A DNA stretch of 64,000 bases from Desulfovibrio inopinatus DSM 10711. Lineage in GTDB: Bacteria > Desulfobacterota > Desulfovibrionia > Desulfovibrionales > Desulfovibrionaceae. The stretch's first letter is position 1. Each line of letters starts with the position of its first letter. The position numbers were made by a program, and so were the translations under genes. The notes beneath the pieces were generated by a model. It was not told the DNA's origin. It saw only the letters and a list, made by a program, of their open reading frames with translations, and did no database searches. Positions 1 through 9,678 of this stretch are shown in pieces. Where the stretch lies: the NCBI RefSeq assembly GCF_000429305.1, contig NZ_AUBP01000030.1, forward strand, positions 1 to 64,000, given 5' to 3'.

Positions 1-2
1 TA

Positions 3-197
3 CGTCTTCGTCTCCCCTTCGTCAAGCACTTTCTGAAAACTTTTTTTCAGCCGCTTGGCGAAGCCGGCAAAACCGGCCCCCGTTCGCGTCGGGAGGTGGA
101 TGTCTATGAGAATGACGCGCCAACGTCAATCACTTTTTTTGAAGAAGAGTACATTTTCTTGTATTCTACTGATTTTAAATGTTTTTATTTTGATTAA
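3..197 (+). CDS. possible 3' end of an upstream gene (partial)
   Basis: One forward frame is open from the window edge to a TAA at 195-197. The implied tail has a basic stretch followed by an acidic, aromatic-rich end (F-F-E-E-E-Y). The first 110 bases are GC-richer than the AT-rich DNA after them, as expected if coding sequence ends nearby. I do not recognise a family. It could equally be non-coding, and only the part upstream of the window would settle it. Confidence 0.25.
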   Translation, partial: RLRLPFVKHFLKTFFQPLGEAGKTGPRSRREVDVYENDAPTSITFFEEEYIFLYSTDFKCFYFD

Positions 198-352
198 TTT
201 CATCCAGTACTTTCCGAGTTCCCTTTTGGCTCATGTCCTCAAAAGAGCTTTCTTGTCATTTCAATATCTGCCGTTTATGAATTGTATCTTAACTACTGAA
301 GTTGAATATCCTCCTTCACGGCAGCTTCGGTCCTTCCCTTACGATAAATACC

Positions 353-1429
353 ATGAATGCAATTCTTCATATTGGACTTGAAAAGACTGGCACCACAGCA
401 CTTCAATGCTATTTCGACCAGAATCGCGCTCTCCTGCTTCAACATGGGATTGCCTACGCGACCTCGCCAGCACTTCCCGATCATACCAAACTCGCTGCAT
501 ACGCGTTACGCGACGACGTCTTTCCAGACATCAGACGTCGCCATCGAATACATTCTCCTGAAACTCTTGAGTCTTTTCGTCAGCTGTTTGAACAGGATTT
601 TGCTCAAGAAATGGCCTCGTTAAAAGCCAAAACTGTTGTTTTTTCCAACGAACATTGTTCATCGAGATTGATTTCAGTTCAAGAAATCCAACGATTATAT
701 GACCTGCTCAAGCCATACTTCGAGCACATCACCGTTGTTATCTACTTGAGACGCCAAGATAAATTTTTTCTCAGCTCATACTCAACGAGTATCAAATCCG
801 GTCACAGTCAGCCACTCACTATCCCTGATACAGAAACCATCAAGGCAACCCCTCACTGGATTCAGCGATATGATTACCGTGAGCTTTGCCAACGCTGGGG
901 GACGGTGTTTGGCGAAAACAATCTCCTTGTACGAATCTACCAACGATCTCAACTCTACCAAGGAGATATTGTCTCGGACTTCTTACAGGGAACAAGTCTT
1001 CCCGAGGTAGCCAAACCCAAACGCCTTCGAATTAACCCTTCCATGCAATTTCCTGCTTTAGAATTTCTTCGGCGCATGAATGCATACCTTCCCGCATTCA
1101 TTGATGGTGCTCCCAATCCTCTTCGCGCGGATATTGTGAGCTTGCTCGAACGAAATCCCGATTTCAATCGAACCCCACTCCGTGCCGATATGCGTCGGTT
1201 TCTCGATTTTTTTAATGAGAGCAATGCGTATGTAGCGAAACACTATTGCAACCAATCTGATGGACTTTTGTTTGATGAAGAGGGGTTTGAGGACCTGCCA
1301 ACCAAAGAGTCTGCTGATCTTGATGTCGAAACGGCAGCGGCTATTAGTGCCTTTTTATGGAAAGAGAAACAACAGGAGATAGAAAAAATCAAAAAAGTCA
1401 GGATGAAAATTCAACGCCGCCGATCCTAA
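353..1429 (+). CDS. sulfotransferase-family protein
   Basis: The 358-residue product opens with I-G-L-E-K-T-G-T-T-A-L, the P-loop-like 5'-phosphosulfate binding motif of PAPS-dependent sulfotransferases. Around residue 140 comes L-R-R-Q-D with nearby serines, the usual place of the 3'-phosphate binding site. The start at 353 was chosen because the P-loop must lie near the N-terminus; an upstream TTG (302) only adds an unrelated leader. No clear ribosome site is visible. The C-terminus is Lys/Glu-rich. Such bacterial enzymes usually sulfate surface glycans or lipids, but nothing nearby identifies the acceptor. The family call is firm, the substrate unknown. Confidence 0.8.
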   Translation: MNAILHIGLEKTGTTALQCYFDQNRALLLQHGIAYATSPALPDHTKLAAYALRDDVFPDIRRRHRIHSPETLESFRQLFEQDFAQEMASLKAKTVVFSNEHCSSRLISVQEIQRLYDLLKPYFEHITVVIYLRRQDKFFLSSYSTSIKSGHSQPLTIPDTETIKATPHWIQRYDYRELCQRWGTVFGENNLLVRIYQRSQLYQGDIVSDFLQGTSLPEVAKPKRLRINPSMQFPALEFLRRMNAYLPAFIDGAPNPLRADIVSLLERNPDFNRTPLRADMRRFLDFFNESNAYVAKHYCNQSDGLLFDEEGFEDLPTKESADLDVETAAAISAFLWKEKQQEIEKIKKVRMKIQRRRS

Positions 1430-1816
1430 ATTCCATGTGCTTTTTCAATTCAATATGTTTAAATCACAATGAATGAAGCCAATTCTCGCACTATCGACAT
1501 GACGTATGTTGAATGCTTTTCGTAATACAAGACCGTAGACAACGCGAAAAAAGTTATATGATCAGTTTTTTCCACAAACATATGATGATGCGGAATTCAC
1601 CATTCCGATATATCCTTGAAAAGCATGAAACAAACTGCTCCCATCTCAGATCGCAGCGCGACCAGCTCCTTGATAAAATAGGAATTATTGGGCAAATAAA
1701 TTCTTAAATTGCTTTCTGCGGTACGCCGATCCTTCTCTCTCTTTTTTACTGGATATCGGTGGCGCACCTCAATACGCTGTAACTATGGAAATATCTCAAA
1801 CAAAGGGGTAACCTGT
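1430..1816. other. intergenic stretch without a supported gene
   Basis: AT-rich DNA between the sulfotransferase and the small membrane gene. Short open frames are present, but none has a ribosome site or recognisable protein features. The promoter for the DUF5993-dsbB pair probably lies in its last 100 bases. Confidence 0.4.
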
Positions 1817-1972
1817 ATGATGGCATTTATATTTGTATTGGGACTCTTTTCAATTGCCCTCGGCTGGAAAGGTCGTCGCAGGCAGGCCACAATGGTAGTT
1901 CTTCTCATGCTCGTCGTTAGTGCGATCGTGTTCTGGCATCACGTTACATCCCCGCTCACCATTGATCTGTAA
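1817..1972 (+). CDS. small membrane protein, DUF5993 type
   Basis: A 51-residue protein with two predicted membrane segments (about residues 2-16 and 26-42) separated by a basic loop G-R-R-R. An AAGGGG ribosome site lies just upstream of the ATG. It ends 12 bp before dsbB, so the two are almost certainly co-transcribed. Short two-helix proteins of the DUF5993 family are known next to dsbB genes. The role is unknown; helping DsbB assemble or stabilising it is my inference from the pairing alone. Confidence 0.7.
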   Translation: MMAFIFVLGLFSIALGWKGRRRQATMVVLLMLVVSAIVFWHHVTSPLTIDL

Positions 1973-1984
1973 AGGATTTTACGA

Positions 1985-2527
1985 ATGTATAGGACACTTG
2001 GTCGAGTTCTCAACGCACTTTGTGTTTTCATGGTCGATTTTGTCTTGGCCGGCGCATTGTTTTTTCAATTCGTCCTCCAAGAAATGCCCTGCCCTCTTTG
2101 CTTGCTCCAACGAATCGCTTTTATTGGGTTGGCAATTGGCCCCATGCTGAATGTTCGTTTCGGTGTGCGCGCCGGGCATTATGGTATCAGCCTCCTGAGT
2201 GCCGTGTACGGCATGGCTGTATCTGGCCGGCAAGTTTTCCTTCACATTATTCCCGGCACCGGCGGCTATGGCGGAACTGTTTTGGGTCTCCACCTGTATA
2301 CTTGGGCTTTCATATTTTTCATTACATCAATTGTAATTATTGGAATTTTTCTTTTTTATCATGATAATTTCCTAGAAGAGCGAGACATTGTCTATTCTGA
2401 TGGTTTAACGAAACTCGTATTCATTATCACGGCTTTGATTGTTTTGATTAATATCATTTCAACTTTCTTTGAATGTGGTATGGGGCAATGTCCTGACAAT
2501 CCAACGCATTACAAGATTCTCCCGTAG
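1985..2527 (+). CDS. dsbB: DsbB-family disulfide bond formation protein, variant Cys arrangement
   Basis: A 180-residue inner-membrane protein that would reoxidise periplasmic thiol oxidases and pass electrons to quinone. The first active-site pair is clear: C36-P-L-C39 after the first membrane helix. The second periplasmic loop (about 85-107), where E. coli DsbB carries Cys104 and Cys130, has no cysteine. Instead there is an extra hydrophobic segment (about 142-160) followed by a C-terminal C164-G-M-G-Q-C169 tail. With five helices this tail would be periplasmic, so the second redox pair seems to have moved to the C-terminus. Family assignment is good; the moved pair is inference from hydropathy. 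Confidence 0.85.
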   Translation: MYRTLGRVLNALCVFMVDFVLAGALFFQFVLQEMPCPLCLLQRIAFIGLAIGPMLNVRFGVRAGHYGISLLSAVYGMAVSGRQVFLHIIPGTGGYGGTVLGLHLYTWAFIFFITSIVIIGIFLFYHDNFLEERDIVYSDGLTKLVFIITALIVLINIISTFFECGMGQCPDNPTHYKILP

Positions 2528-2603
2528 ATATTACCTCAACGCAACACTATTCCTATTGCATAAACAATGCTTTTTAGCTGGACACGTTGTTTTTTCTCTC
2601 TGC

Positions 2604-2640
2604 AAATAAAAAAGGCCGACATATCGGCCTTTTTTATTTT
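2604..2640. terminator. bidirectional intrinsic terminator
   Basis: A perfect hairpin (AAAAAAGGCCGA, 4-nt loop CATA, TCGGCCTTTTTT) with A and T runs on both sides. It ends dsbB on the plus strand and the convergent response-regulator gene on the minus strand. Confidence 0.9.
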
Positions 2641-2662
2641 AAATACAAACTTATAAAGCTCA

Positions 2663-3067
2663 TTATAATGATGGAATATCCACCGATTTATTCGATTCTT
2701 CGAAAGAGTGAAGCGCCTGCAATAGTTTTTCTTGAGAAACTGGTTTTACGATGACTTGATCGGCGCCAAAAGCCTGAGCATATTTAAGATAGTCGACTCC
2801 ACTTCCAAAGTATGCGCCACCAGATATTGCGATAGTCTTACATGGATACCCTTTCTGCTTGAGCTCAATAAGAAATTGAATTCCATCTTTCTCCGGCATA
2901 AAGATATCGAAAAGCAGGACATCAACAGCATTCTCTGCAAGAAGACGCAATCCTTCGTTACCATCGCTTGCGAGTAACGTACTGTAACCAGCTTTTTCTG
3001 CCATCAATGACAGTAATTCTCTGGTGGTTTCATCATCATCCACAATTAGGATTATTTTTTTTCCCAT
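2663..3067 (-). CDS. single-domain response regulator (CheY-like receiver)
   Basis: A 134-residue protein consisting only of a receiver domain. The acidic pocket D-D-D is at 10-12, the phosphoacceptor Asp lies in L-L-F-D-I-F-M-P-E, and the conserved Lys is in I-V-K-P near the C-terminus. There is no output domain, so it must act by protein contact or phosphotransfer. No kinase lies beside it, so the partner is unknown. It sits alone, convergent with dsbB. The extra G-G-A-Y-F-G-S-G segment in the 4-5 region is slightly longer than in CheY. Confidence 0.88.
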   Translation of the reverse strand: MGKKIILIVDDDETTRELLSLMAEKAGYSTLLASDGNEGLRLLAENAVDVLLFDIFMPEKDGIQFLIELKQKGYPCKTIAISGGAYFGSGVDYLKYAQAFGADQVIVKPVSQEKLLQALHSFEESNKSVDIPSL

Positions 3068-3501
3068 TGCATCTTTCTTCTTTTTGGGGACTCATCCCGT
3101 GATAAATAGGAAGTCTTTCTCATGGAATAATACTGACGTCGTAACAGTACATTAATACCTATATAAAAAAGGAATCGAAATCAATAAAAACCAACAAGTA
3201 CCGCCATCAGTGCTTTCACAGCGAGAACACGTTTTGCCAAAACGCTCTTGCTACCTACAATATGTCCCTCAATTCATCTATTATAATGCCACATGCGAGA
3301 ATATTTCTCCATGAATACGACACATGAGAAATAACGAATTGGATATTTCCTTCCTCCACGAGGGGATATAACCATATAATCAATTTTTTCGTTTTTTCTT
3401 TTGTGAAATTCCCCACAATAACCACATCCATTTACTATGGTGTTTGAAATAACCAGAAAGAAAAATCAGATTTTTCAAACTGCTTATTGCCGGAAAGAGA
3501 G
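3068..3501. other. AT-rich intergenic region
   Basis: About 430 bp upstream of the response-regulator gene and downstream of the P-type ATPase, both on the minus strand. No open frame is convincing. It presumably holds the response-regulator promoter. A weak GAAAAATC / GATTTTTC hairpin just past the ATPase stop (about 3460-3480) may help terminate the ATPase transcript. Confidence 0.35.
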
Positions 3502-6249
3502 TTATGTTTGAGGAACAAACTTGGCTCGTATAAACTTCTCAAGCTCAACCAACAGCATTGCAGTAAAAGAAACCATGAAAATACGGAGCCATGAAGACCA
3601 AGAGAGCGGAGAACTCTTAAATAAATCATTCATAACAGGAAGATATGTATACAGAACTTGTAAGATCATCATGAGAACAATACCAAACGGTATCCAAAGG
3701 TTCCCTCGCACATTCTGTCTCCAGAAGGGATGACGAAGAGAGCGACAATTCAAAAGATATAAGGAAGATACGACGACAAAAACATTAACGCTTACCGTTC
3801 TGGCCTGCTCAAGTGAGGCATTCAAAGAACGTTCATAAAAAAAGAGTCCAAAGACAACAACCAACAACAATACGCCGACGACGGTAATGCGAAGAACCAA
3901 ATCGAACGACAAAATGGACACCTGAGGATCTCGTGGTGTCCGCTCCATAATATCTGATTCCATAGGCTCAAAAGCGAGCATGATACCAAGCGAACCAGCC
4001 GTTGTCATATTAATCCACAAAATTTGAACCGGAGTCATGGGCAACGTGATACCGAGAAAAAGAGCACAAAGAACGACCAATCCTTCTCCCAAATTAATGG
4101 GCAAATTCCACACAATAAATTTAATGAGGTTATCAAAAACGGCTCGGCCTTCCTCTACTGCCGCTTCAATTGTAGCAAAATTGTCATCGGTCAGAACCAT
4201 ATCGGCGGCTTCTTTGGCAGCTTCAGTTCCAGTTTTCCCCATGGCTGTACCGATATCGGCCTGTTTTAAAGCAGGGGCATCATTGACCCCGTCGCCGGTC
4301 ATCGCAACAATTGCGTGATCGTGTTGAAATGCTCGGACTAAACGCAATTTTTGCTCAGGAGCAACACGGGCAAAAACCGAAACACTACGGCAAGCCTGCT
4401 CGACCTCATCATCTGTCAATGTCGCGAGCTGCTCCCCCGTCATAACACGACCAAACGTAGGTGTTGCCATTTTCTGATTGGGAATATTGAAGGATTCGGC
4501 AATCGCCAATGCTGTATGCGCGTGGTCCCCAGTAATCATAACGACCCGTATTCCTGCCTTCATACAAGCATCGACTGCGTGGACAGCCTCTTTACGAGGA
4601 GGATCAATCATGGCTTGAAATCCAAGAAAAACAAGCTCGCTAAGGTCACTCTGCTCAACAACGTTTCTTTCTCGTGAACTATGACTATATGCAAAACCAA
4701 GCACTCGCATTCCTTCTTCAGCCAAAGTCGAGAGAGTAGCTCGTGCAGTAGCCGTATCAAAACATACAACATGATTATCGCTGCCCAATGCCTGTGTGCA
4801 AAATTCTATAATTCGTTCCGCTGCACCCTTTACATAAATTATATTTTCGTCACCACATTCATGTAGTGTTGCCATATATTGACGTTCTGAGGAAAAAGGA
4901 ATGGCGTCAATACGTTTGCATTGTAAAAAAAGTTCATCAATATTTATACCAATTTTGACAGCAGAAACGAGCAAAGCACCTTCTGTCGGATCTCCAATAA
5001 GAGTCTGAACATTGTCTTGCATCACGAACGTTGCATCATTACATAACGCCCCTGCCTTCAGACATTCAAACAAAGCATAATCGCGCTCTTTTGAAACAAT
5101 TGAATTGTCTTTACTACCTGTAATATGAAGAATTTCCCCTTCAAATTCATACCCCTGCCCTGTCAGCTCGTATTGACGGTCAAGAACCTCAATACGAGAA
5201 ACAGTCATTTGATTTACCGTCAAAGTGCCTGTTTTATCCGTGCAAATCACTGTCGTGCCGCCCAACGTTTCAACGGCGGGCAAACGCCGAATGACTGCTT
5301 TTCGCTTTGCCATTCGGGACACCCCAATTGCCAAAATAACAGTCACAGCAGCAGGTAATCCTTCAGGAATAGCTCCAACAGCGAGAGCAATCGCCGCCAT
5401 AAGCATCTCGACCATGGGCTCTCCCCGAAGGACGCCGGCTCCAAAACCGGCAACACCCAGGCCAAGGATGATATAAAGTAATATTTGACTAAACCGGCTA
5501 ATACTTCGCGTGAGTGGGGTCTCAAGTTCTTCGGCTTGTGAAACTAATTCGGATATACGACCGATTTCTGTTGCATCGCCCGTTGCCACTACAACTGCTT
5601 TCGCTTGTCCGGCAGAAACAAGTGTCCCCGCATAACTCATACAGGTTCGGTCGGCGAGTCCAACTTCTCTGGAGACAGGCTGAATATCTTTTTCAACGGG
5701 AAGTGACTCTCCCGTCAAAGAAGATTCATTAACACGGTATTCGTTCGATTCAACAAGACGAACATCGGCTGAAACTTTATCCCCCGCTTCAAGAAAGAGA
5801 ATGTCACCAGGAACAAGATCGTGCGCAGCAATTCGTTCAGTTCCTCCGTCGCGAACAACACGCGCTTCAACTTGCAGCGTTTGTCGCAAAGCAGTCAGCG
5901 CCTTTACCGCCTTGGATTCCTGGATGTAGCCTAAGGTCACATTAACAAGGACAACACCGAAAATAACACTTGCGTCAACGTATTCATGAAGAAACAATGT
6001 AATAAAAGCTGCAGCATTGAGAATGTATAATAAAGGTTGATGCCACTGCCGAACAAAACGCATCCACGACGACTCATCTCGATATTCTCGAAGTATGTTC
6101 GGGCCGACAAGCTTCAGCCGTGAAGCTGCTTCTGTCGATGTAAGTCCTTGTCGTGAAGACGTGTTTAAGATTCTCAGGACATCCGCAACACTCAATGCGT
6201 GGGAGTTATGAGTCGCCTCGTCAAAAGCATTACCAGTATTTTTATTCAT
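3502..6249 (-). CDS. P-type cation-transporting ATPase (P2A-like)
   Basis: A 915-residue ion pump. In order: cation-ATPase N-terminal domain (about 20-85), actuator domain with L-T-G-E-S near 180, membrane motif P-E-G-L-P-A typical of Ca2+/Na+-type pumps, phosphorylation motif D-K-T-G-T-L-T (Asp about 337), T-G-D and G-D-G-V-N-D-A-P-A-L in the P domain, then the C-terminal membrane block. The catalytic residues are all present. The start at 6249 puts the N-terminal domain at the expected distance; an upstream in-frame ATG would add 32 residues lacking family character. Ca2+ (or Mn2+/Na+) export is the family expectation; the ion is not determined. It is transcribed alone. Confidence 0.9.
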   Translation of the reverse strand: MNKNTGNAFDEATHNSHALSVADVLRILNTSSRQGLTSTEAASRLKLVGPNILREYRDESSWMRFVRQWHQPLLYILNAAAFITLFLHEYVDASVIFGVVLVNVTLGYIQESKAVKALTALRQTLQVEARVVRDGGTERIAAHDLVPGDILFLEAGDKVSADVRLVESNEYRVNESSLTGESLPVEKDIQPVSREVGLADRTCMSYAGTLVSAGQAKAVVVATGDATEIGRISELVSQAEELETPLTRSISRFSQILLYIILGLGVAGFGAGVLRGEPMVEMLMAAIALAVGAIPEGLPAAVTVILAIGVSRMAKRKAVIRRLPAVETLGGTTVICTDKTGTLTVNQMTVSRIEVLDRQYELTGQGYEFEGEILHITGSKDNSIVSKERDYALFECLKAGALCNDATFVMQDNVQTLIGDPTEGALLVSAVKIGINIDELFLQCKRIDAIPFSSERQYMATLHECGDENIIYVKGAAERIIEFCTQALGSDNHVVCFDTATARATLSTLAEEGMRVLGFAYSHSSRERNVVEQSDLSELVFLGFQAMIDPPRKEAVHAVDACMKAGIRVVMITGDHAHTALAIAESFNIPNQKMATPTFGRVMTGEQLATLTDDEVEQACRSVSVFARVAPEQKLRLVRAFQHDHAIVAMTGDGVNDAPALKQADIGTAMGKTGTEAAKEAADMVLTDDNFATIEAAVEEGRAVFDNLIKFIVWNLPINLGEGLVVLCALFLGITLPMTPVQILWINMTTAGSLGIMLAFEPMESDIMERTPRDPQVSILSFDLVLRITVVGVLLLVVVFGLFFYERSLNASLEQARTVSVNVFVVVSSLYLLNCRSLRHPFWRQNVRGNLWIPFGIVLMMILQVLYTYLPVMNDLFKSSPLSWSSWLRIFMVSFTAMLLVELEKFIRAKFVPQT

Positions 6250-6519
6250 AATTATCGTTATAGAAAGCCAGCGACGACTTGTAAAGATATTTTTATGTTT
6301 TCTCAAAGCATGCACAACAAGGAAAATGATGGAATAAATTCGCACACTACATATAAATAATCACCAATCTTATTCAATTGCAACGTTTAAAAAAAAGATT
6401 ACAATGAATGTGATGATGCGACTGCTGTGTTGATAAAATCATTAGCATTCGTCACAGCTTCTTCTCCCCCTTAAAACAGAGCATACTTCAAATGAATTTC
6501 TATTGATACGAAGGTGAGT

Positions 6520-7788
6520 ATGACTGATCCCCACATTTCGCGTGTGCTGGATATCGATTCCAGCAGGCGCTTTGTCCTGAAATATCTTGGCTTGATTGCT
6601 CTTCTTGTTAGTATCGTTATCGCCTCTCTCTTTTTTGCATTTAATATCAACGCTTCGAAGACATACCTTCAACAACTCCACGAATATGGAAAAACTTTTT
6701 TTGATGAGATTGTCGTCACGCGAAGTTGGGTGGCAAAACATGGAGGAGTTTATGTCCCCCTCGATACAACAGATGGAATCAATCCTTACCTACAAAGAAT
6801 AGAAGGAATTCAAGCTGTAATGACTTGCAATAATCGCGACTACACCTTGAAAAATCCAGCACTTGTCACGAGAGAGCTGTCTGAATCCCCTAGTCACAGG
6901 GAAAGATTGCAATATAAAATCACAAGCTTAAAAACATTAAATCCTTCAAATGCTCCTGATACATTCGAAATAGAGTCTCTTCATGCTTTTGAGCAAGGAC
7001 AAACTGAACATACAAAGTTCGATATATTAGATGGCAAGTTGTACTATCGATATATGGCTCCGCTCATGACCGATGACACGTGCTTAAAATGCCATGCTCA
7101 ACAAGGGTACAAACGTGGTGATATTCGAGGAGGAATTGCCGTTTCCATCCTTGCAGAAGACTTCAATAAAAAAATATCTGAATCACGCTTCTACATGGTT
7201 GTCAGTGGCATTGGGGTCGTCGCCTTGGTCATCTTTTCGATTATGTATATTTCACGTCATTTCATTCGAGATTTACAAAAAGCACAAACCGTTCTGACCA
7301 ATGTCGCGCTGACAGATTTCTTGACCGGTCTCTATAACCGATTCACGGGAATTCGCCTACTCTCTCAAGAAATTGCTCGATGTCAACGCAGTCATGATGC
7401 TTTAAGTATCGCGCTTTTCGACCTTGATCACTTTAAAAAAGTCAATGATACCTACGGCCATAACGTTGGCGATGAAGTATTAGTCGCTCTGGCTTCACTT
7501 TTGAAAAAAAGTGTCCGGACTTATGATATCGGATGTCGGTATGGGGGAGAAGAGTTTCTTTTTATCATGCCACAAACTTCGCTTGAACATGCGAGTATGA
7601 TCACCAATCGTCTTCTGGAAGAATTGACGTCAGCACCTGTTATCACCAGCGCTGGCCCTCTATCTATTTCATTTAGTGCTGGCATTGCTCAATATATGCC
7701 CGACGAACGGCTGGAAGAATTCATTGCCAGAGCTGACACGCTGTTATACGAAGCCAAAGCGAAAAACCGCAACCAAGTTTGCAGTTAA
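6520..7788 (+). CDS. haem-c-binding (DUF3365/Tll0287-type) sensor diguanylate cyclase
   Basis: A 422-residue membrane protein. TM1 lies near residues 20-41, a periplasmic DUF3365-type domain follows to about 210, TM2 near 215-235, and a cytoplasmic GGDEF domain from about 260. The sensor carries C-L-K-C-H (about 187-191), a covalent haem c attachment motif typical of this sensor family. The active site is R-Y-G-G-E-E-F, so cyclic-di-GMP synthesis is expected. The start at ATG 6520 has AAGG upstream; a GTG two codons earlier (6514) is possible. Redox or gas sensing via haem, coupled to c-di-GMP, is inference from domain architecture. Confidence 0.88.
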   Translation: MTDPHISRVLDIDSSRRFVLKYLGLIALLVSIVIASLFFAFNINASKTYLQQLHEYGKTFFDEIVVTRSWVAKHGGVYVPLDTTDGINPYLQRIEGIQAVMTCNNRDYTLKNPALVTRELSESPSHRERLQYKITSLKTLNPSNAPDTFEIESLHAFEQGQTEHTKFDILDGKLYYRYMAPLMTDDTCLKCHAQQGYKRGDIRGGIAVSILAEDFNKKISESRFYMVVSGIGVVALVIFSIMYISRHFIRDLQKAQTVLTNVALTDFLTGLYNRFTGIRLLSQEIARCQRSHDALSIALFDLDHFKKVNDTYGHNVGDEVLVALASLLKKSVRTYDIGCRYGGEEFLFIMPQTSLEHASMITNRLLEELTSAPVITSAGPLSISFSAGIAQYMPDERLEEFIARADTLLYEAKAKNRNQVCS

Positions 7789-7822
7789 TATCTTTTACCA
7801 TCAGTACACATATACCAACACC

Positions 7823-7853
7823 AGGGATTGGTTCTAAAGACCAGTCCCTCTTT
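7823..7853 (+). terminator. probable terminator of the diguanylate cyclase gene
   Basis: A 10-bp stem AGGGATTGGT / ACCAGTCCCT with one G-U pair and a 7-nt loop, 35 bp after the stop codon. The following T run is short (CTTTAAA), so efficiency is uncertain. Confidence 0.5.
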
Positions 7854-7947
7854 AAACTATCCGTGCTGTTTCACACAATAACCTGCCTGCTGCCGTCATT
7901 TCTTTTCTCAAACGCTCTCACTTCATAGAAAAATTATCACTATTTCT

Positions 7948-9678
7948 TTATTCATCGTCCACCCAATGCGCTTTGGCAGAACTATACGGCGTCACAGGGG
8001 TGGGACAATTTTTGTCGCAGTGAATGTCAACACATACCGGTCCACCACAATGCAGTGCATTGGTGAACGCTGGAATGAGTTCATCCGGTTCATGGACTGT
8101 GATACCTTCAAGTCCCAAAGATCGAGCAAATGCCGCCCAATCATGACAAGGAAGTGTCGTCAATGTTCCCGGTACAACTCCCTGAGTATGCGCGCGAAGC
8201 CATACATTCCCGAGTGCAGCATTATTGATGACGACAAAGAGAACAGGCAGGTTGTATCGAGCTGCAGTTTGCATCTCAATACCATGCATGAGCATGCAAC
8301 CATCTCCCGTAACAACAGCAACCCGACGGTCCGGCAGCGCGGCCTGTACACCTATGGCTGCTGGAATTCCCCATCCCATCGGTCCGATGTTGGCCGCGGT
8401 AAAAAATGTCAACGGTTCATAGGTCTGCCAATAGTGTGTGCAAAAAGCCCGATGCGCCCCAGAATCCATTAAAAAGGCACCATTCCGGGGAAAAACCTGG
8501 CGCAACGCCGTGACAACACGTGCAGGATGAAGGGGCGAAGCATTACTTTCACAATTTTCTCCCTCATAAACGCGCGGTCCGCTCTCAAGAATGAGCTTCA
8601 CCCAAGTCCTGCGCCCCTCTCTCGTCGTTTCCAGACCAGCGGCTCCAGCACCAGCCATCTCAAGCAATCTCGCCAAAACGACACCACAATCTCCCATGAT
8701 ACTGACTTCATCATCAAATGTTCGTCCAAGTACGGTTGTGTTGATATCAACATGAACCATGGAGCGAATAGGACGCATTTTCCGATTCCAAAACATGGTA
8801 TCACGTTGGCTCAGCCCCGAGCCAAGCACAAGCAAGACCTCCACATCACCGGAAAGCAACGCATCAATAGCAGGTCGGTGACCGGCATACCCAAAGATTC
8901 CCAAACTTAGCGGGTGGTCTTCGGGTAAAACACCTTTCGCTTTCATGGTCGTGGCAACGGGAATATCGAAACGCTCCGCAAACATTCGAAGCTGTTTCCA
9001 GGCATTCGATCTGACCACACCATATCCGGCGAGGATCGCTATTTTTATTGGAGCCTGAGTTGCCTGCATCGGATTCAGCATCTCCCACAAGTTCCTTAAC
9101 GCTTCATTGTCACAAATTTTTGCATGTGCGCCAGACTTATGGACGGGATACCATGAATGTTCGACATCTGATCTCTGCACATCCACAGGCAAACTCAAAT
9201 GCGCTGGTCCTGGGGGAACTCCAACAACACCGGCAACACATGCTCGAAGATGATGATGAACAAGACGAACATGCTCGGCTGACAACGAGGGATTCGCTAC
9301 AGGAGACAGCATAGCAACATCATTAAGCGATGCAGGTGAAGAGTCCTGAAATCCTCCCCGCCCTTCCCATGATGTCGGGACTTGGCCGCTGAGAACCAAG
9401 AGCGGCACACCGTCTGCCCTGGCCGACGCAACGGCGGTGGCCATATTCGTAACTCCGGGCCCACCAATGGCAAGACAAGCACCAAAATGATTCGTCGCAC
9501 GCGCATAGCCGTCTGCCATAAATGCTGCACCACCTTCATGTGCACATACAATGGGAGTCAGTTCCGGATTATTTTCAAATGCGGAAAGAAACGGATCGAC
9601 AAGCCCTCCCGGAACCATAAAGATGTGTCCAAGTCTCTCGTCAGCAAGTGCATGAAGAATATATTCAGCAGCTTTCAT
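7948..9678 (-). CDS. thiamine-diphosphate-dependent enzyme (acetolactate synthase / 2-ketoacid decarboxylase superfamily)
   Basis: A 576-residue three-domain ThDP enzyme. The N-terminal pyrimidine-binding domain has the catalytic Glu in A-H-E-G-G-A-A-F-M-A-D-G-Y-A; a central nucleotide-fold domain spans about 190-330; the C-terminal domain has the cofactor motif G-D-G-C-M ending N-N about 30 residues on. An AGGAG site 9 nt before the ATG fixes the start. Its first codons overlap the upstream CMD-family gene by 14 bp, so the two are translationally coupled. The substrate is not evident. No regulatory small subunit lies nearby, so a biosynthetic acetolactate synthase is less likely than a decarboxylase or carboligase. 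Confidence 0.82.
   Translation of the reverse strand: MKAAEYILHALADERLGHIFMVPGGLVDPFLSAFENNPELTPIVCAHEGGAAFMADGYARATNHFGACLAIGGPGVTNMATAVASARADGVPLLVLSGQVPTSWEGRGGFQDSSPASLNDVAMLSPVANPSLSAEHVRLVHHHLRACVAGVVGVPPGPAHLSLPVDVQRSDVEHSWYPVHKSGAHAKICDNEALRNLWEMLNPMQATQAPIKIAILAGYGVVRSNAWKQLRMFAERFDIPVATTMKAKGVLPEDHPLSLGIFGYAGHRPAIDALLSGDVEVLLVLGSGLSQRDTMFWNRKMRPIRSMVHVDINTTVLGRTFDDEVSIMGDCGVVLARLLEMAGAGAAGLETTREGRRTWVKLILESGPRVYEGENCESNASPLHPARVVTALRQVFPRNGAFLMDSGAHRAFCTHYWQTYEPLTFFTAANIGPMGWGIPAAIGVQAALPDRRVAVVTGDGCMLMHGIEMQTAARYNLPVLFVVINNAALGNVWLRAHTQGVVPGTLTTLPCHDWAAFARSLGLEGITVHEPDELIPAFTNALHCGGPVCVDIHCDKNCPTPVTPYSSAKAHWVDDE

Noticed and set aside
1513-1707. 64-codon open frame after the sulfotransferase
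   Set aside because: No ribosome site and no protein-like pattern in AT-rich intergenic DNA.
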